This document shows, piece by piece, positions 32,062 through 64,000 of a stretch of 64,000 nucleotides of DNA (the first letter of the stretch is position 1; each line of letters starts with the position of its first letter). The notes below the pieces were generated by a model, which was given only the letters and a program-made list of their open reading frames with translations, did no database searches and had not been told where the DNA came from. The position numbers were made by a program, and so were the translations under genes. The DNA comes from Tubulanus polymorphus (Eukaryota > Nemertea > Palaeonemertea > Tubulaniformes > Tubulanidae), in the NCBI RefSeq assembly GCF_964204645.1, contig NC_134030.1, positions 845,855 to 909,854 of the forward strand. The letters run 5' to 3'.

Positions 32062-35000
32062 TCACATGTTTATAGAGTGAATACACTTGTCACAGTTTAA
32101 CATCACGTCCGGATTGTAACATTCAACTTGAACTGTACAAAACTGAAATTTATATTTCTGTTGTAGAATTCCGGTCGCTTGATTCAAAATCTGATCATAA
32201 TCGCAACCACTGACTACAAAATACAAATTACAACAATCGTTTCAGTTACCAGTAATCGCATTTATTAAACAATTCCCGCTTACAGATCCAATGCATATTC
32301 TATCCCAGGGTCCGATCTAAACATTTGTCCGATTGCCCGGGACAAGTATATTCTCATCAGGGCAAGTAGGTTATCATTATCACTTTTTCCCCAGGCTAGT
32401 GCAATTTTATGTCACAATTCCCATTCGATACAACGGATTTCTTAACGCATTTCGTTTTCACGATAAAATGGAAAATTTTTCAGAAAAGGAATCATAGCGC
32501 CACCAATTGGACTGCCTGTGTAGGGCAAGTAGCTTTTGGAGGGGGCAAGTGAAATTTCAGATATGCTTGCCCCCGGGCAAGTGGCTTTCATTCCTTAGAT
32601 CGCACCCTGTGTCTAATGTATTTCTAACTGTTATTTAAATTATTACAGCTGAACTGGCTTAATCCGGATCGGCTTAAGTTAACCCAGATTTTGGTCCAAT
32701 CCGGACAAAAATGACAGTCTATTTTTCTAATCCGGATTTCCTGTAAACCGGATGAATTTTGTTGGTCCCAAATGATCCGAATTAACTGGATTTGACTATT
32801 TCTCATTCATAATTCAAATGTATCGTCTAACGACCCGTATTGTTACTATATGTTGCTAGGTAACGTACCTACAGCTACGTGTACGGCTACAGCGAATTGA
32901 TCAATAGATAACGACCACACGTGCAGACTATGAGCCATTTTAACTCCGCTGATCTTTTCCAACGAAGTCTTAACTTTTTTCACCGAAATTGACTTTGGTA
33001 CTCCTTGAAAATAAATATAAACGGTTACTATCCTGATATTTCAAGTGCCCAGGGGCTGGTTACATAGTCATGGCTTAGACTTAAGACCAGTCTAAGACCA
33101 ACTTAGTTCAATAGCTAATCTAACAACTTAAGACCAGTCTTAAGATTTGAGACCACTTTTGGACTTAAGTCTCGACTGTGCAACTGGCCCCTGGTGAGAT
33201 TGCAGGAATCAAAAACAGGCCCTGGCGAGTGGGGGATTGAAGCATAGGCCCTAGCAAGCGAAGGAATCAAATAACAGACCCTGGTGAGTGAGGGAATCAA
33301 AGAAAATACCCTAACAAGCGAGGGAATTGAAGAACAGACCCTGGCAAGCAAAGAAATCAAATAACACACCCTGGTGAGTTAGGGAATCAAAGAAAAGGCC
33401 CTGGCAAGCGAGGGAATTGAAGAACAGACCCTGGCAAGCAAAGGAATCAAATAACAGACCCTGGTGAGTGAGGGAATCAAAGAAAAGGCCCTGGCAAGCG
33501 AGGGAATTGAAGAACAGACCCTGGCAAGCAAAGGAATCATCGTAGAACGAGCCCTGGTAAATGAGGGAATTGAAGAACAGTCTGTGGCAAGCGAGGGTAT
33601 TAGAACGTACCTTCCATGATGACGGTTATAACATCTCTGAGAACAGTTAAAGTTGTTATCAGCACCAATATCGAAAACAAAAACGTACAAATCGGATCAG
33701 CTATTTTAGCACCGGGCTGAAAATAATTCAACACGTAAAATTTCATTTATCGAAACCCGATTCCGAAAATTCAAGATAAATCGAAATGCATTTTAAACTT
33801 TAAGAAGTAGAATTTAATCGATAATATTTTTCACAACTATTTCCTGGCTCCGATATTTCTACTCGTGAACTTACGACAAATTTGATAATATAAGCAGCAA
33901 TGAGGACTCCGATACTCTGAATCAGATCACCGATAACGTGGATAAACGCAGCTCTCACGTTTATATTCTTCTGACTAGGGGCGCCACCGTGACTGTGACC
34001 GGTAGCGCCACCGTGGCTGTGACCGGTAGCGCCACCGTGGCTGTGACCGGTAGCGCCACCGTGGCTGTGAACGTGACCAAACGATGTAGGATGATGACAA
34101 GCGCATAATTCGGAATGTAAAACAACTCCCATACTGAAATTATAAACAACCCGTGACTAACTACAGCTGGGGCCAGTTGTTCAATAGTTAGAGATTCGCG
34201 GATAAATGTCATAGTTACAATTTAAATTGTATTGTTATCGACCGATTAATTGTCTCGGCCCAGCGCTATGACAAACTTGCGGAATACTCGCTTATCGTTG
34301 TCATTGGGAAACGACTTAACATACGAATGATGACATTGAAAATTGAATCGAAGGAAATTGAGACTCAAAAATAGAGATAACTTATGCGAAAACTTATACA
34401 AATATTGCCTTAAAGACTGTATTATCAAGAATAGATAGTTGTATACATCTATAGTTGCTGGCATCAGTAATTTTTCTCAATCTAGTATGTTATATCTGGT
34501 ATCAAAAAGATGGCAGATTTAATACAATAGACTTCAGTAGTTTAGCTACGGATTGCCTCAAATCATCGCCTACCCCATCGGACAATTAGTTTTCTTCATC
34601 AATTCATTGTGATAACAGCTAATCCCTGCTCCGAACTACCCCAGAATTTGCACACCTTGAAAAGAATGACCTATTCTTGACTTAGGCAGATTGCGTAGGA
34701 TCTGAGGCAAGCGCTGAGTCTACTGTAACCGCATTTTAATGTTGTTATATTAATTGTAAAAGAACGTACATTATATTAAAGGCGACTCCACATCCTGAGG
34801 TTATCAACATGTCATCGGCGTTGATTTCGTAATCTCTATTGATAAACCGGAGTACAGCGAGATAGACGAGAATACCAGTTACAATCCAGATTATCAATAC
34901 ACTCACTAACGCTCCTAATACCTCTACAAATAAATCATAGATTACAACTTACTACGAAATCTCATCTTAAACGTTCGATTGCTAAGATATGAATCTGCTG

Positions 35001-36636
35001 CCTGGACCCTGCACCCCTACAGCCTAGACCCTGCACCCCCTCAGCCTGGACCCTGCACCCCTACAGACTAGACCCTGCACCCCCTCAGCCTCGACCCTGC
35101 ACCCCTACAGCCTAGACCCTGCACCCCCTCAGCCTGAACTCTGCACCCCTCAGCCTGGACCCTGAACCCCTCTCAGCCTGAACCCTGCACCCCTCAGCCG
35201 GGACCCAGCACCCCTCAGCCTGGGAGCTATATCCCATCAGGCTGGACCTATAGGCATTAGACATTTTATCAGCACACTTTCAAAAACTGATCATCTATAC
35301 TTCACGTGTGTTCAGTGCTTCACCTGAGACATTTTTAATTGAAAATGAACTACAAACACCAGATATTAGACATTTTATCAGCACACTTTCAAAAACTGAT
35401 CGTCAATAATTGACTCTGAGAGTGAATGTTTTAGAATGCAGATTCATACCTATATCTAAGATTGATTATCTCGTAGATATCACTATACAAAGGATAATAA
35501 CTAAACAACGGCTTACACTACAATACGTACCTGCTCTTCGGAATCCAAACGTATGTTTAACGCTTGCTGTTTTATTTGCGATGAATAGAGCGAATAAACT
35601 GATTATAAAACTGCATAAATCGCTGGCTAAATGGGTGGCATCAGTGATCAGTGCTAAACTATTAGCGTAAACACCACCTGTAAATATATAACATATACAT
35701 CAGTTAGTGGAAACACAGCAGTCATTGTTAGGGGACAATTATAATACATTATTTTAATCTTTAACAAAGAACTGTGGAACTCAGTCCAGAACTGTGGAAA
35801 TGGGTCCTGAAGTGTAGAACTGGGTCCTGAACCGTGGAACTGGGTTCAGAATTGTGGAACTAGGTTCTGAACTGTGTCACTGGATCCAGAACTGGGTTGA
35901 GAACTATGGATTGGAACTTGGTCTAGAAATGTTGAACTGGATTCATATCTGTGAGTCCAGAACTGTGGAACTAAGTCCAGAAGTGAGGAACTCAAACTGA
36001 ATCCAGTCTGGATTGTAACTTACCAATTATTTCTCCAATCATGAAAGCGAGGCATAAAACAGAAACAGCTATGAGTTGATTACGAGCGAGTTTATCAGAA
36101 CGGCGCTCAGCCTCTGAACCGGTCCAGCGAGGATGAGGATGGCAATGATCAACTTCTATATAATCATCGTCAGAATCTTCATCTTCATCTTTATCGTCTT
36201 CCAGTAACAACGAGTCATCATCGTCACCGCTACCTGCCAACAACGGTCGTCGTTGATGTTGTTGTATTGTTGTATGGTTGCGTAGTAACAGTACGTCGTC
36301 AGCGTTGTGACAATATTCCTGTTCTCGGTCCGACGCGCCCCTACCCTCTCCCTCCCCCGCCGCTGCTGCAGGTCCCCCGATCACTAATCTCGGACTTCCT
36401 AAACCGATTTCAAACTCTTGATCTCGAAGAAGTTCGTTTTCCGATGAGTTCAGTTTTTGCATCTGATTATTTTTCCGTGGTCGAGAAGTTGGAGGAGGGG
36501 GTAGATATACTACTGGCTCCCCAGCAGCAGCAGCAGCAGCAGCAGCAGATCTCCCTCCACCACCTCCACCGACCCCGTCACTGTCAGCGCACCTGGCGTT
36601 GTCATCCTCATCACCTCTCCTCCTCTCACTCATCAT
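32062..36636 (-). CDS. SLC30A: Zinc exporter, SLC30 (ZnT2/3/4/8-like)
   Basis: Cation diffusion facilitator that moves Zn2+ out of the cytosol into vesicles or out of the cell. Seven exons (minus): 36636-36024, 35677-35531, 34923-34770, 34133-33875, 33716-33611, 33003-32869, 32213-32062. They total 1566 nt, or 521 aa. A long acidic, poly-Ala/Gly N-terminal domain (about 180 aa) precedes six membrane helices. The TM2 and TM5 zinc sites are H220xxxD224 (DATHLASD) and H370xxxD374 (FIHVIGD). A histidine-rich loop at about 318-353 has four HSHGGATG units. The C-terminal domain has [16 protein letters not shown], and the tail [10 protein letters not shown]...CDKC matches the ZnT2/3/4/8 branch. [11 protein letters not shown] and [25 protein letters not shown] look closest to ZnT4/ZnT2. 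The start is the first ATG of an MM pair; an in-frame stretch upstream has no other ATG. Confidence 0.96.
33052..33193. mobile_element. Complete MITE, GGGGCYGGTTCCATAGTC family (ZnT intron 5)
   Basis: AGGGGCTGGTTACATAGTC and GACTGTGCAACTGGCCCCT are inverted ends. The inside has AGACCAGTCTAAGACCAACT twice in inverted form. It is one of the best-preserved copies. Confidence 0.87.
33200..33600. repeat. 30-bp minisatellite next to ZnT exon 5 donor
   Basis: About 13 copies of a 30-bp unit, GACCCTGGCAAGCGAGGGAA plus TTGAAGAACA, with a GTGAGTGAGGGAATCAAAG variant. It ends some ten bases from the exon 5 donor on the minus strand. Confidence 0.88.
33980..34078 (-). repeat. 24-bp coding minisatellite (ZnT His-rich loop)
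   Basis: Four tandem 24-bp units in exon 4, each coding HSHGGATG (the last ends GGAPS). They form the cytosolic metal-binding loop between TM4 and TM5. Confidence 0.93.
34980..35240. repeat. Minisatellite in ZnT intron 2
   Basis: About ten copies of a 22-24 bp block, CCCTCAGCCTGGACCCTGCA, with ACAGCCTAGAC variants. Confidence 0.88.
35765..36000. repeat. Degenerate GAACTGTGGAACTGGGTCC array (ZnT intron 1)
   Basis: About ten diverged copies of the 20-bp motif that is the inverse of CAGTTCCACAGTTC. The array comes within 20 bases of the exon 1 donor. Confidence 0.8.
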
Positions 36637-37300
36637 CTCCTGGTGACTGATGATCAAACTGCGCTGATTGAAATTACAAACCTTTGTTCGTTAAATCTAC
36701 ATCGGCACTTTTAAAATTAAGTTTTCTTTAAGTTGCCAATAAATGTATATTTGTATTGCTATTTATTTCCGGGTACGGAACGGTACATTTCGTCCTCGAT
36801 TTTTAGAGAAAGTTCTGCAATTTTTTTCTTTCGATAATCATCTGTATGAATTTTCTGTTTGAGTTGAGAAAGATTTATCTCTTTCCAAAATGGAAAATAT
36901 CGTCTTGTAAAAATTAAAATTGCTTTTATCGGGACAAATAAAGTTTGCGTTGAATTGAAAATAAATTTCTCACTATTATACGAAACGTCGACAAAGTCAT
37001 TTGTGAAAAAAATATCTAAAAAGTGAATTGAAACTATAAGTCTTTATGTTAAAATGTAAAGTAAAGTAAAAATATCGGGTTTGTAGTGAAAAAAGATAAG
37101 GAAATTGCTGTATTTGAATGGACGTTTCAGTAGAAAGTTTTACATTCACGCAACGGAAGAGACGTGAATCCATTGGTTGACGTGAAGCCGCTTCACGTGA
37201 CGCGACCCGGCGCTGTTTCACGTGTATGACCCGGCACCGCGTATAGCTTCACGTCTCATAGCCGCCGCCATCTTTACTAGAGATAGTGGCTTTATGCACA
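36637..37300. promoter_or_regulatory. Shared divergent promoter region of ZnT and ZIP
   Basis: The two zinc-transporter genes are transcribed away from each other from this region. No TATA box is seen. At 37140-37255 there are six TTCACG or CGTGAA half-sites, including a palindromic TCACGTGA at 37193-37200 (E-box, CLEAR-like). GCCGCCGCCATCTTT at 37261-37275 resembles a YY1-type initiator. TGCACAC at 37295-37301 fits the metal-response-element core TGCRCNC once. Function is inferred from position and motifs only. Confidence 0.6.
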
Positions 37301-37450
37301 CGGTTCTAAGGTTCAGCAGCGCCAAGTAGAGTTAATACCGCCAGTTTTAATACTACGGAGACTTTTAGAAACATCAGCAACAGCAGCAGCGAAACAGGGA
37401 AAGAACCAGAGAGAACTACTGATCAGGAATATTAGAAAAACTGACTCAAG
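37270..37450 (+). other. ZIP noncoding first exon
   Basis: A GC-richer stretch starting after the CCGCCGCCATCTTT element and ending at a perfect donor (AAG|GTAAGA, GT at 37451). It has no ATG-led frame of note. I assign it to the ZIP gene because exon 2 begins at an acceptor (41668) upstream of the ATG and no other plus-strand gene intervenes. The start is approximate. Confidence 0.55.
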
Positions 37451-40400
37451 GTAAGAGGGCATCGAATCGAATCACAGGCTTCCGTGCGTGGTATGTCCCG
37501 AGTGTGTGAGATTATGAATGAATGAATGAAAATGTGAATCATTGACTGGGACTGACTGAGGTTAGTGAGCACTGTTCGTGTCCTGATCCATCGGTCATGC
37601 TAGTAACAGGCTAGCCGGCGCCCGGTCAGTCAGACACGGCCAGGTGACTCACAATAACTACTTTCTACAACAATAATGGCAGGGTTGCAAGTCATGGGAA
37701 ACCTAGACATGAAAAGCAAAATTTAAACAACACAGTACAGTTCCCACAGAGGGAGGGAGATTGGGAAACACTTTTGGGAATTTTGAAATAATGATTCCCA
37801 TTTTGGAAATATTTGGGAAATTTTCCTAAAATCAGGGGAATATTTGGGAAGTATTTTGGGCAATTTTCTTCAGCGAAGCGAGTTCCCTTGAATAAACCGG
37901 TCACCATTAAAATGTCAACTGTAGTATGATGTTATCAGTTCTTTCTATGAAAGCAATTGAAAAATAACCTGGGAAAAACCTGGGAATGTTTTTTGAAACT
38001 GGGAACCATGAAACAAAGAAAATTAAAATATTGTTTGTATAGGCTTTTTATATGATGGTCAGAAATCCTTCAAGTTAGGGACCTTTAAGGTAACGCTAGC
38101 TACAGGCCTGAGATATGATGATGAAACCCCTCGGTGTTTGAGGAGTGTCATAAAGATAGCAGTTGTAGTAATAGATTATAGTTTCTGTCAATTGTCATGT
38201 TTGATTTGATAACAATAAATATAAAATCCATATGAAATGAATATGTGATAAACTGGTGATATTTTACCACCTTGCTCTACTATACAGATCTACTGATAAT
38301 AACCATTGATAGATAAAAATTTGAGTCTGGTGTAGTCGTAATCATAATATTGAATTCTGAGTCTGAAATGTTTCCTCGAGCTATATTCGATATAAGCGAA
38401 AGTTCATAAAAATTAGTCTTTATGAATGTTTGATATAAGCAACTTCAGCCACAACTGAATAACAGGTATCACTGGATCTTTGACCAAGGTGATATCTGAA
38501 TCCAGGTTGTTAGAATGATTTCCTTGAACAGAAGAAAAAGAGTCTCGAAATGTTTTATTGAGCTAGTGTAGTTTGTTCGATTAGTGCTTTCAATTTTATC
38601 CTAATAGTCAGTAATGCTTCTAGTGTTAGTTATAAGAAAAAAATGGCATATATATTTGATATTATCAGTTGCTGATAAACATCACCTGCCTTTTAGTATT
38701 GATATATCACCAGAACTCTGATGATTTATCGATAAAATTTATCAGTAATGAATAAACAAAAATTTCAACCCAAATAAAAATGTCATGATTAATTTCACAT
38801 ATAAGTAAATGTGTGGGTGGGTGGGATTGAAATGTGAAGATTTTGTGGTCAAATAAAGTTCATCGAATTAATATATAGTTCTTAAAGTACGTTTGAAACC
38901 ACTTCATACACAATTGATATGAATAATCGATATTTTTATGCAGATTTTTCTAGCTCTAAGTACGTATAACCCTATTATGTTGTACCCCCTTTTATCCATT
39001 GATGGTGACTATTGATTTTTAAAAATTAGGTACAAAGGTTCATAAGATGGTAACAAACTAAACCAAATTTATTGATACAAATGATCACCAGGATAATGAT
39101 ACCGCTCCGTATCAGTTGAAATCTAACTAATGAGAAATGTTACCTGATTATCAAGTTATCGATAGTTATGTGAATGGATCAGTGTGTATCATGTCCTCTA
39201 TTCTGGTCATTATTCCACGGGCGATTGACCACTGGTCATCCACACACACACACGGGTGATTGACCACTGGTCATCCACACACACGGGTGATTGACCACTG
39301 GTCATCCACACTTATCCACCGGTGTAACGCGTAGAAAATTAGCTGCATCATTAAACATGTTACTGCATTACATGATACAACCACCATTCATCTGTAAGCT
39401 ATCTATAATAAAACTGTTTATCACTCTGAACTTACTATCTCTCCTATCTTTCTCTTACCTTCTCTCTTACCCTCTCTCTCACCTTATATTGTCTTTGGTG
39501 CCCCCTCTTTTTCTTCCTTTTCTCCCCGCCTCCTCTCCCACTCTCACCTCTTTCTACCCCCTCTCCTCCCCCTTCTCTACCCACTCTCCTCTCCCACTCC
39601 TCCCTTCTCCCACTCCCCCCTCTTCTCCCACTCCTCCCTTCTCTCCCCTCTCCCATTCTCCTCTCACCTCTCTCTACCCCCTTCTCCCCCTTCTCTACCC
39701 ACTCTCCTCTCCCACTCCTCCCTTCTCCCCCTCTCCCACTCCCCCCTCTTCTCCCACTCCTCCCTTCTCTCCCCTCTCCCATTCTCCTCTCACCTCTCTC
39801 TACCCCCTCCTCCCCCTTCTCTACCCACTCGCATCTCCCACTCCCCCCTCTTCTCCCACTCCTCCCTTCTCTCCCCTCTCCCATTCTCCTCTCCCTTCTC
39901 TCTACCCCTTTCTCTCCAACTCGCCCCTCTCTCTCTACCCCCTCTCCTCCCACTCCTCCCTTCTCCCCCTCTCTACCCCTCTCCCACTCCCCCCTCTTCT
40001 CCCACTCCTCCCTTCTCTCCCCTCTCCCATTCTCCTCTCCCTTCTCTCTACCCCTTTCTCCTCTCCCACTCGCCCCTCTCTCTACCCCCTCTCCTGTCTC
40101 TATTTACATTAAGTCTAACATGTTCGAGCCTGTAACAGTTAAAGTGTGTTTAAGTGACAAACAATGTACCTGTACTGATGTAAATATTGTCAATGACATT
40201 TCATCAATTTAAACGGTCTTTATTTTTGAATATTGGATTTTAGATAGAATATTTGTACTGTGTAGATGTGGTAGTTGTAGAGCTGCAGGCAGCTGACTGT
40301 AGATAGAATAACAAGTCGTTTCAGTACAAATACATATTAGTGTCATCATCATTCTGTTGGTTGTTAGAGATGAAATATAGAATAGGCATTTGACTTGTTA

Positions 40401-41667
40401 GATTCTAAGAAATTCAATTGTAAGATGAATTTCTTAATTTCATTGAGGTTTAAAGTTATCTTATATCACTCATAGAAGGCTTTAAATAAGTGTGTACGAA
40501 AGTACCGCAGATCACACAACTATTATCTGTACTTCGATTTCCGATTTCAATAAAAAAACACCCTGTTTCACTCCTAGCAGGTATGACTGGTAGGTTTGTA
40601 ACGGACACCAAATCAAAGTAAATCAAATGAATAGCAGCGTCAATCCCTATTATAAGGGTTTGTAGTACACATGAAGGAAATGACAACTTTGAGAATTTAT
40701 TTATTTTTTATGTACAACTTTTAAGGTTGAATATATTTAAAATTCCCCCCAAAGTAGAAATCCCCTGGTCTTTATTCTGTATATCAATTTAATCATTTAG
40801 AAAAGGATTGAAATTTTTCAAACATTGATCTCGTCACTAGCAAAAGTATTTTATTGTCGTTTCGAAGAGATTTTAAAATTTAATTTGAAGTTTGGTTAGG
40901 TGTTAGTTTAAGCAGTGTCAGGTATCATCGAGCAGTCCTCGCGCATTCCTTAACAGACAACCTGTTAATTCTACCGGAAATACCTAGAATAAATCCACGC
41001 GTATAAAAAAATACTGTTACAATAAACAACAATGGTCGTCGCTACGTAGAATAACAGGTATTTTAACTGGAAATACATGATTCATAGCTGTAGGGATGAT
41101 CGCGGCCCGGGTGGTGCCCCCGCTGAGGCCCCGCGGGTCAATAGGGTGTCTCCTAGACTCGGCTAATACTCAGTTTGCGAATCGACCACGTGTGAAATTG
41201 TTTTATTAATTCCTAGTTTAATTTACCGGAAAAAAACGAATATAAAAATGATTTGTTTGTCTGTGTATGTGTGGAATTATTGTGAGTTGTCAGTTTGTAC
41301 GGTTTAAGACTCATGAGGTGTTTAAGGAGCAGATCGGTAGCTTCCTCTCCCTCTATACACCTCTCGTGGTTTATTGAGAGGAGTTTGAAAAGGGGTGAGG
41401 AGGGAGGATAGGTATGGGAGGGAGGATAGTTTGAGGAGTAGGGGGATTGGTTGGGGAGGGGGATAGGTCGGAGGGGGATGGGTCAAAGGAGGGGGGATAG
41501 GTTGCAGAGGGGGATATGTTTTGGATAGGTCGGTGGAGGGGGATAGGTTGGAGGAAGGTCGGAGTAGGGGATATCTACACAGGAATCTCATGTGAATTCT
41601 CTCTCATCCAGTTGTATACTTTTTATCGTCTCTTATCAATCACTGCTTATCTTGTTTTTGATTGTAG
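37451..41667. other. ZIP intron 1: no gene seen
   Basis: About 4.2 kb. It has a copy of the CTGAAGA/GAAAC repeat family (38520-38625, inverted), a short ACTGGTCATCCACACACACAC duplication (39220-39310), a pyrimidine-rich tract (39420-40115) and a G-rich stretch (41390-41580). Confidence 0.6.
39420..40115. repeat. Pyrimidine-rich tract
   Basis: Nearly 700 bases of C/T on the plus strand with irregular repeats of CTCCCACTCCTCCCTTCTC and TCTCTACCCCCTCTCC. The long open frames on both strands are a by-product of the composition. Confidence 0.9.
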
Positions 41668-41793
41668 GAATATCAGATAGTTACAACAGTAGCAGCAGCA
41701 GCAGCAGTCTCAGCCTCAGCCTCCTTCATCAGTCAGTTCAGTGTTGGTGATGTTTCCTGTTAGAAGCTAACACTCTCTCAGTCTGTTGTAACA

Positions 41794-63750
<21,957 letters not shown>

Positions 63751-63753
63751 GTA

Positions 63754-63816
<63 letters not shown>
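63751..63816. repeat. (ATT)n microsatellite
   Basis: About 20 ATT triplets that begin directly in the donor of ZIP exon 5 (AAG|GTAATTATT...). Confidence 0.93.
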
Positions 63817-64000
63817 GCTGATGGTATTATTATTATAATTCAGTCAGTCCAGAGGCTGAGAGCAATTTTATGAATTAAGTTTCACAGTTCTGGACTCAGT
63901 TTCACAGTTCTTTGAGTTAACCCTTTCAGTGCGGTGTATAAATCGGTGATGGATTTTGCTAGTACACCGCACTGCGATGTATTGATGTAATTAGTAATTA

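Noticed and set aside
39291-40112. 273-codon open frame rich in Ser, Pro and Leu
   Set aside because: It is wholly explained by the pyrimidine-rich tract, with no stops because purines are rare. There is no homology and no conserved codon pattern.

Overview
This is a 64 kb piece of an animal nuclear genome. The genes have many small introns with GT-AG borders, AATAAA polyadenylation signals and no operons. The DNA is AT-rich and full of short inverted-repeat elements and minisatellites. The encoded proteins are bilaterian orthologues, including a membrane-type globin X that mammals lack. I infer a marine invertebrate, perhaps a lophotrochozoan such as a mollusc, but nothing here fixes the phylum.

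Layout, left to right. 125-2812 (+): VPS26C (retriever subunit), lacking only its first exon. 3164-13893 (+): a complete 12-exon pyruvate dehydrogenase kinase starting about 200 bp after the VPS26C poly(A) signal. 16562-18859 (+): complete DNAJC9, a histone co-chaperone, in 5 exons. About 19686-20956 (+): a probable small secreted-peptide gene with a TATA box. 22341-23548 (-): a globin X-like protein with an acylation-type N-terminus. 23.6-32 kb: mostly unassigned sequence, MITEs and minisatellites, plus a weak minus-strand exon-like region at 28.2-29.6 kb and a 3'UTR candidate. 32062-36636 (-): complete SLC30 (ZnT) zinc exporter in 7 exons. 37270 to beyond the right edge (+): a LIV-1 type SLC39 (ZIP6/ZIP10-like) zinc importer, 5 exons seen, with introns that are huge and almost wholly repetitive.

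The most interesting biology is in two places. First, a cytoplasmic zinc exporter and a zinc importer lie head to head and appear to share one short promoter region of about 0.6 kb with a cluster of TTCACG half-sites. Second, both splice sites of PDK exon 5 have been tandemly amplified: six in-frame acceptors (33/36-bp steps, open reading frame kept throughout) on one side and seven identical donors (34-bp steps) on the other.

A general theme is local tandem duplication, seen in introns, in 3'UTR, at splice sites and in coding sequence (the ZnT histidine loop). Several MITE families share the same terminal GGNCCAGTT-like motif, and one terminal sequence (CAGTTCCACAGTT) has itself expanded into minisatellites. 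Exon borders were assigned by eye from splice consensus, reading phase and known protein families. All exon sets of the complete genes sum to whole codons.
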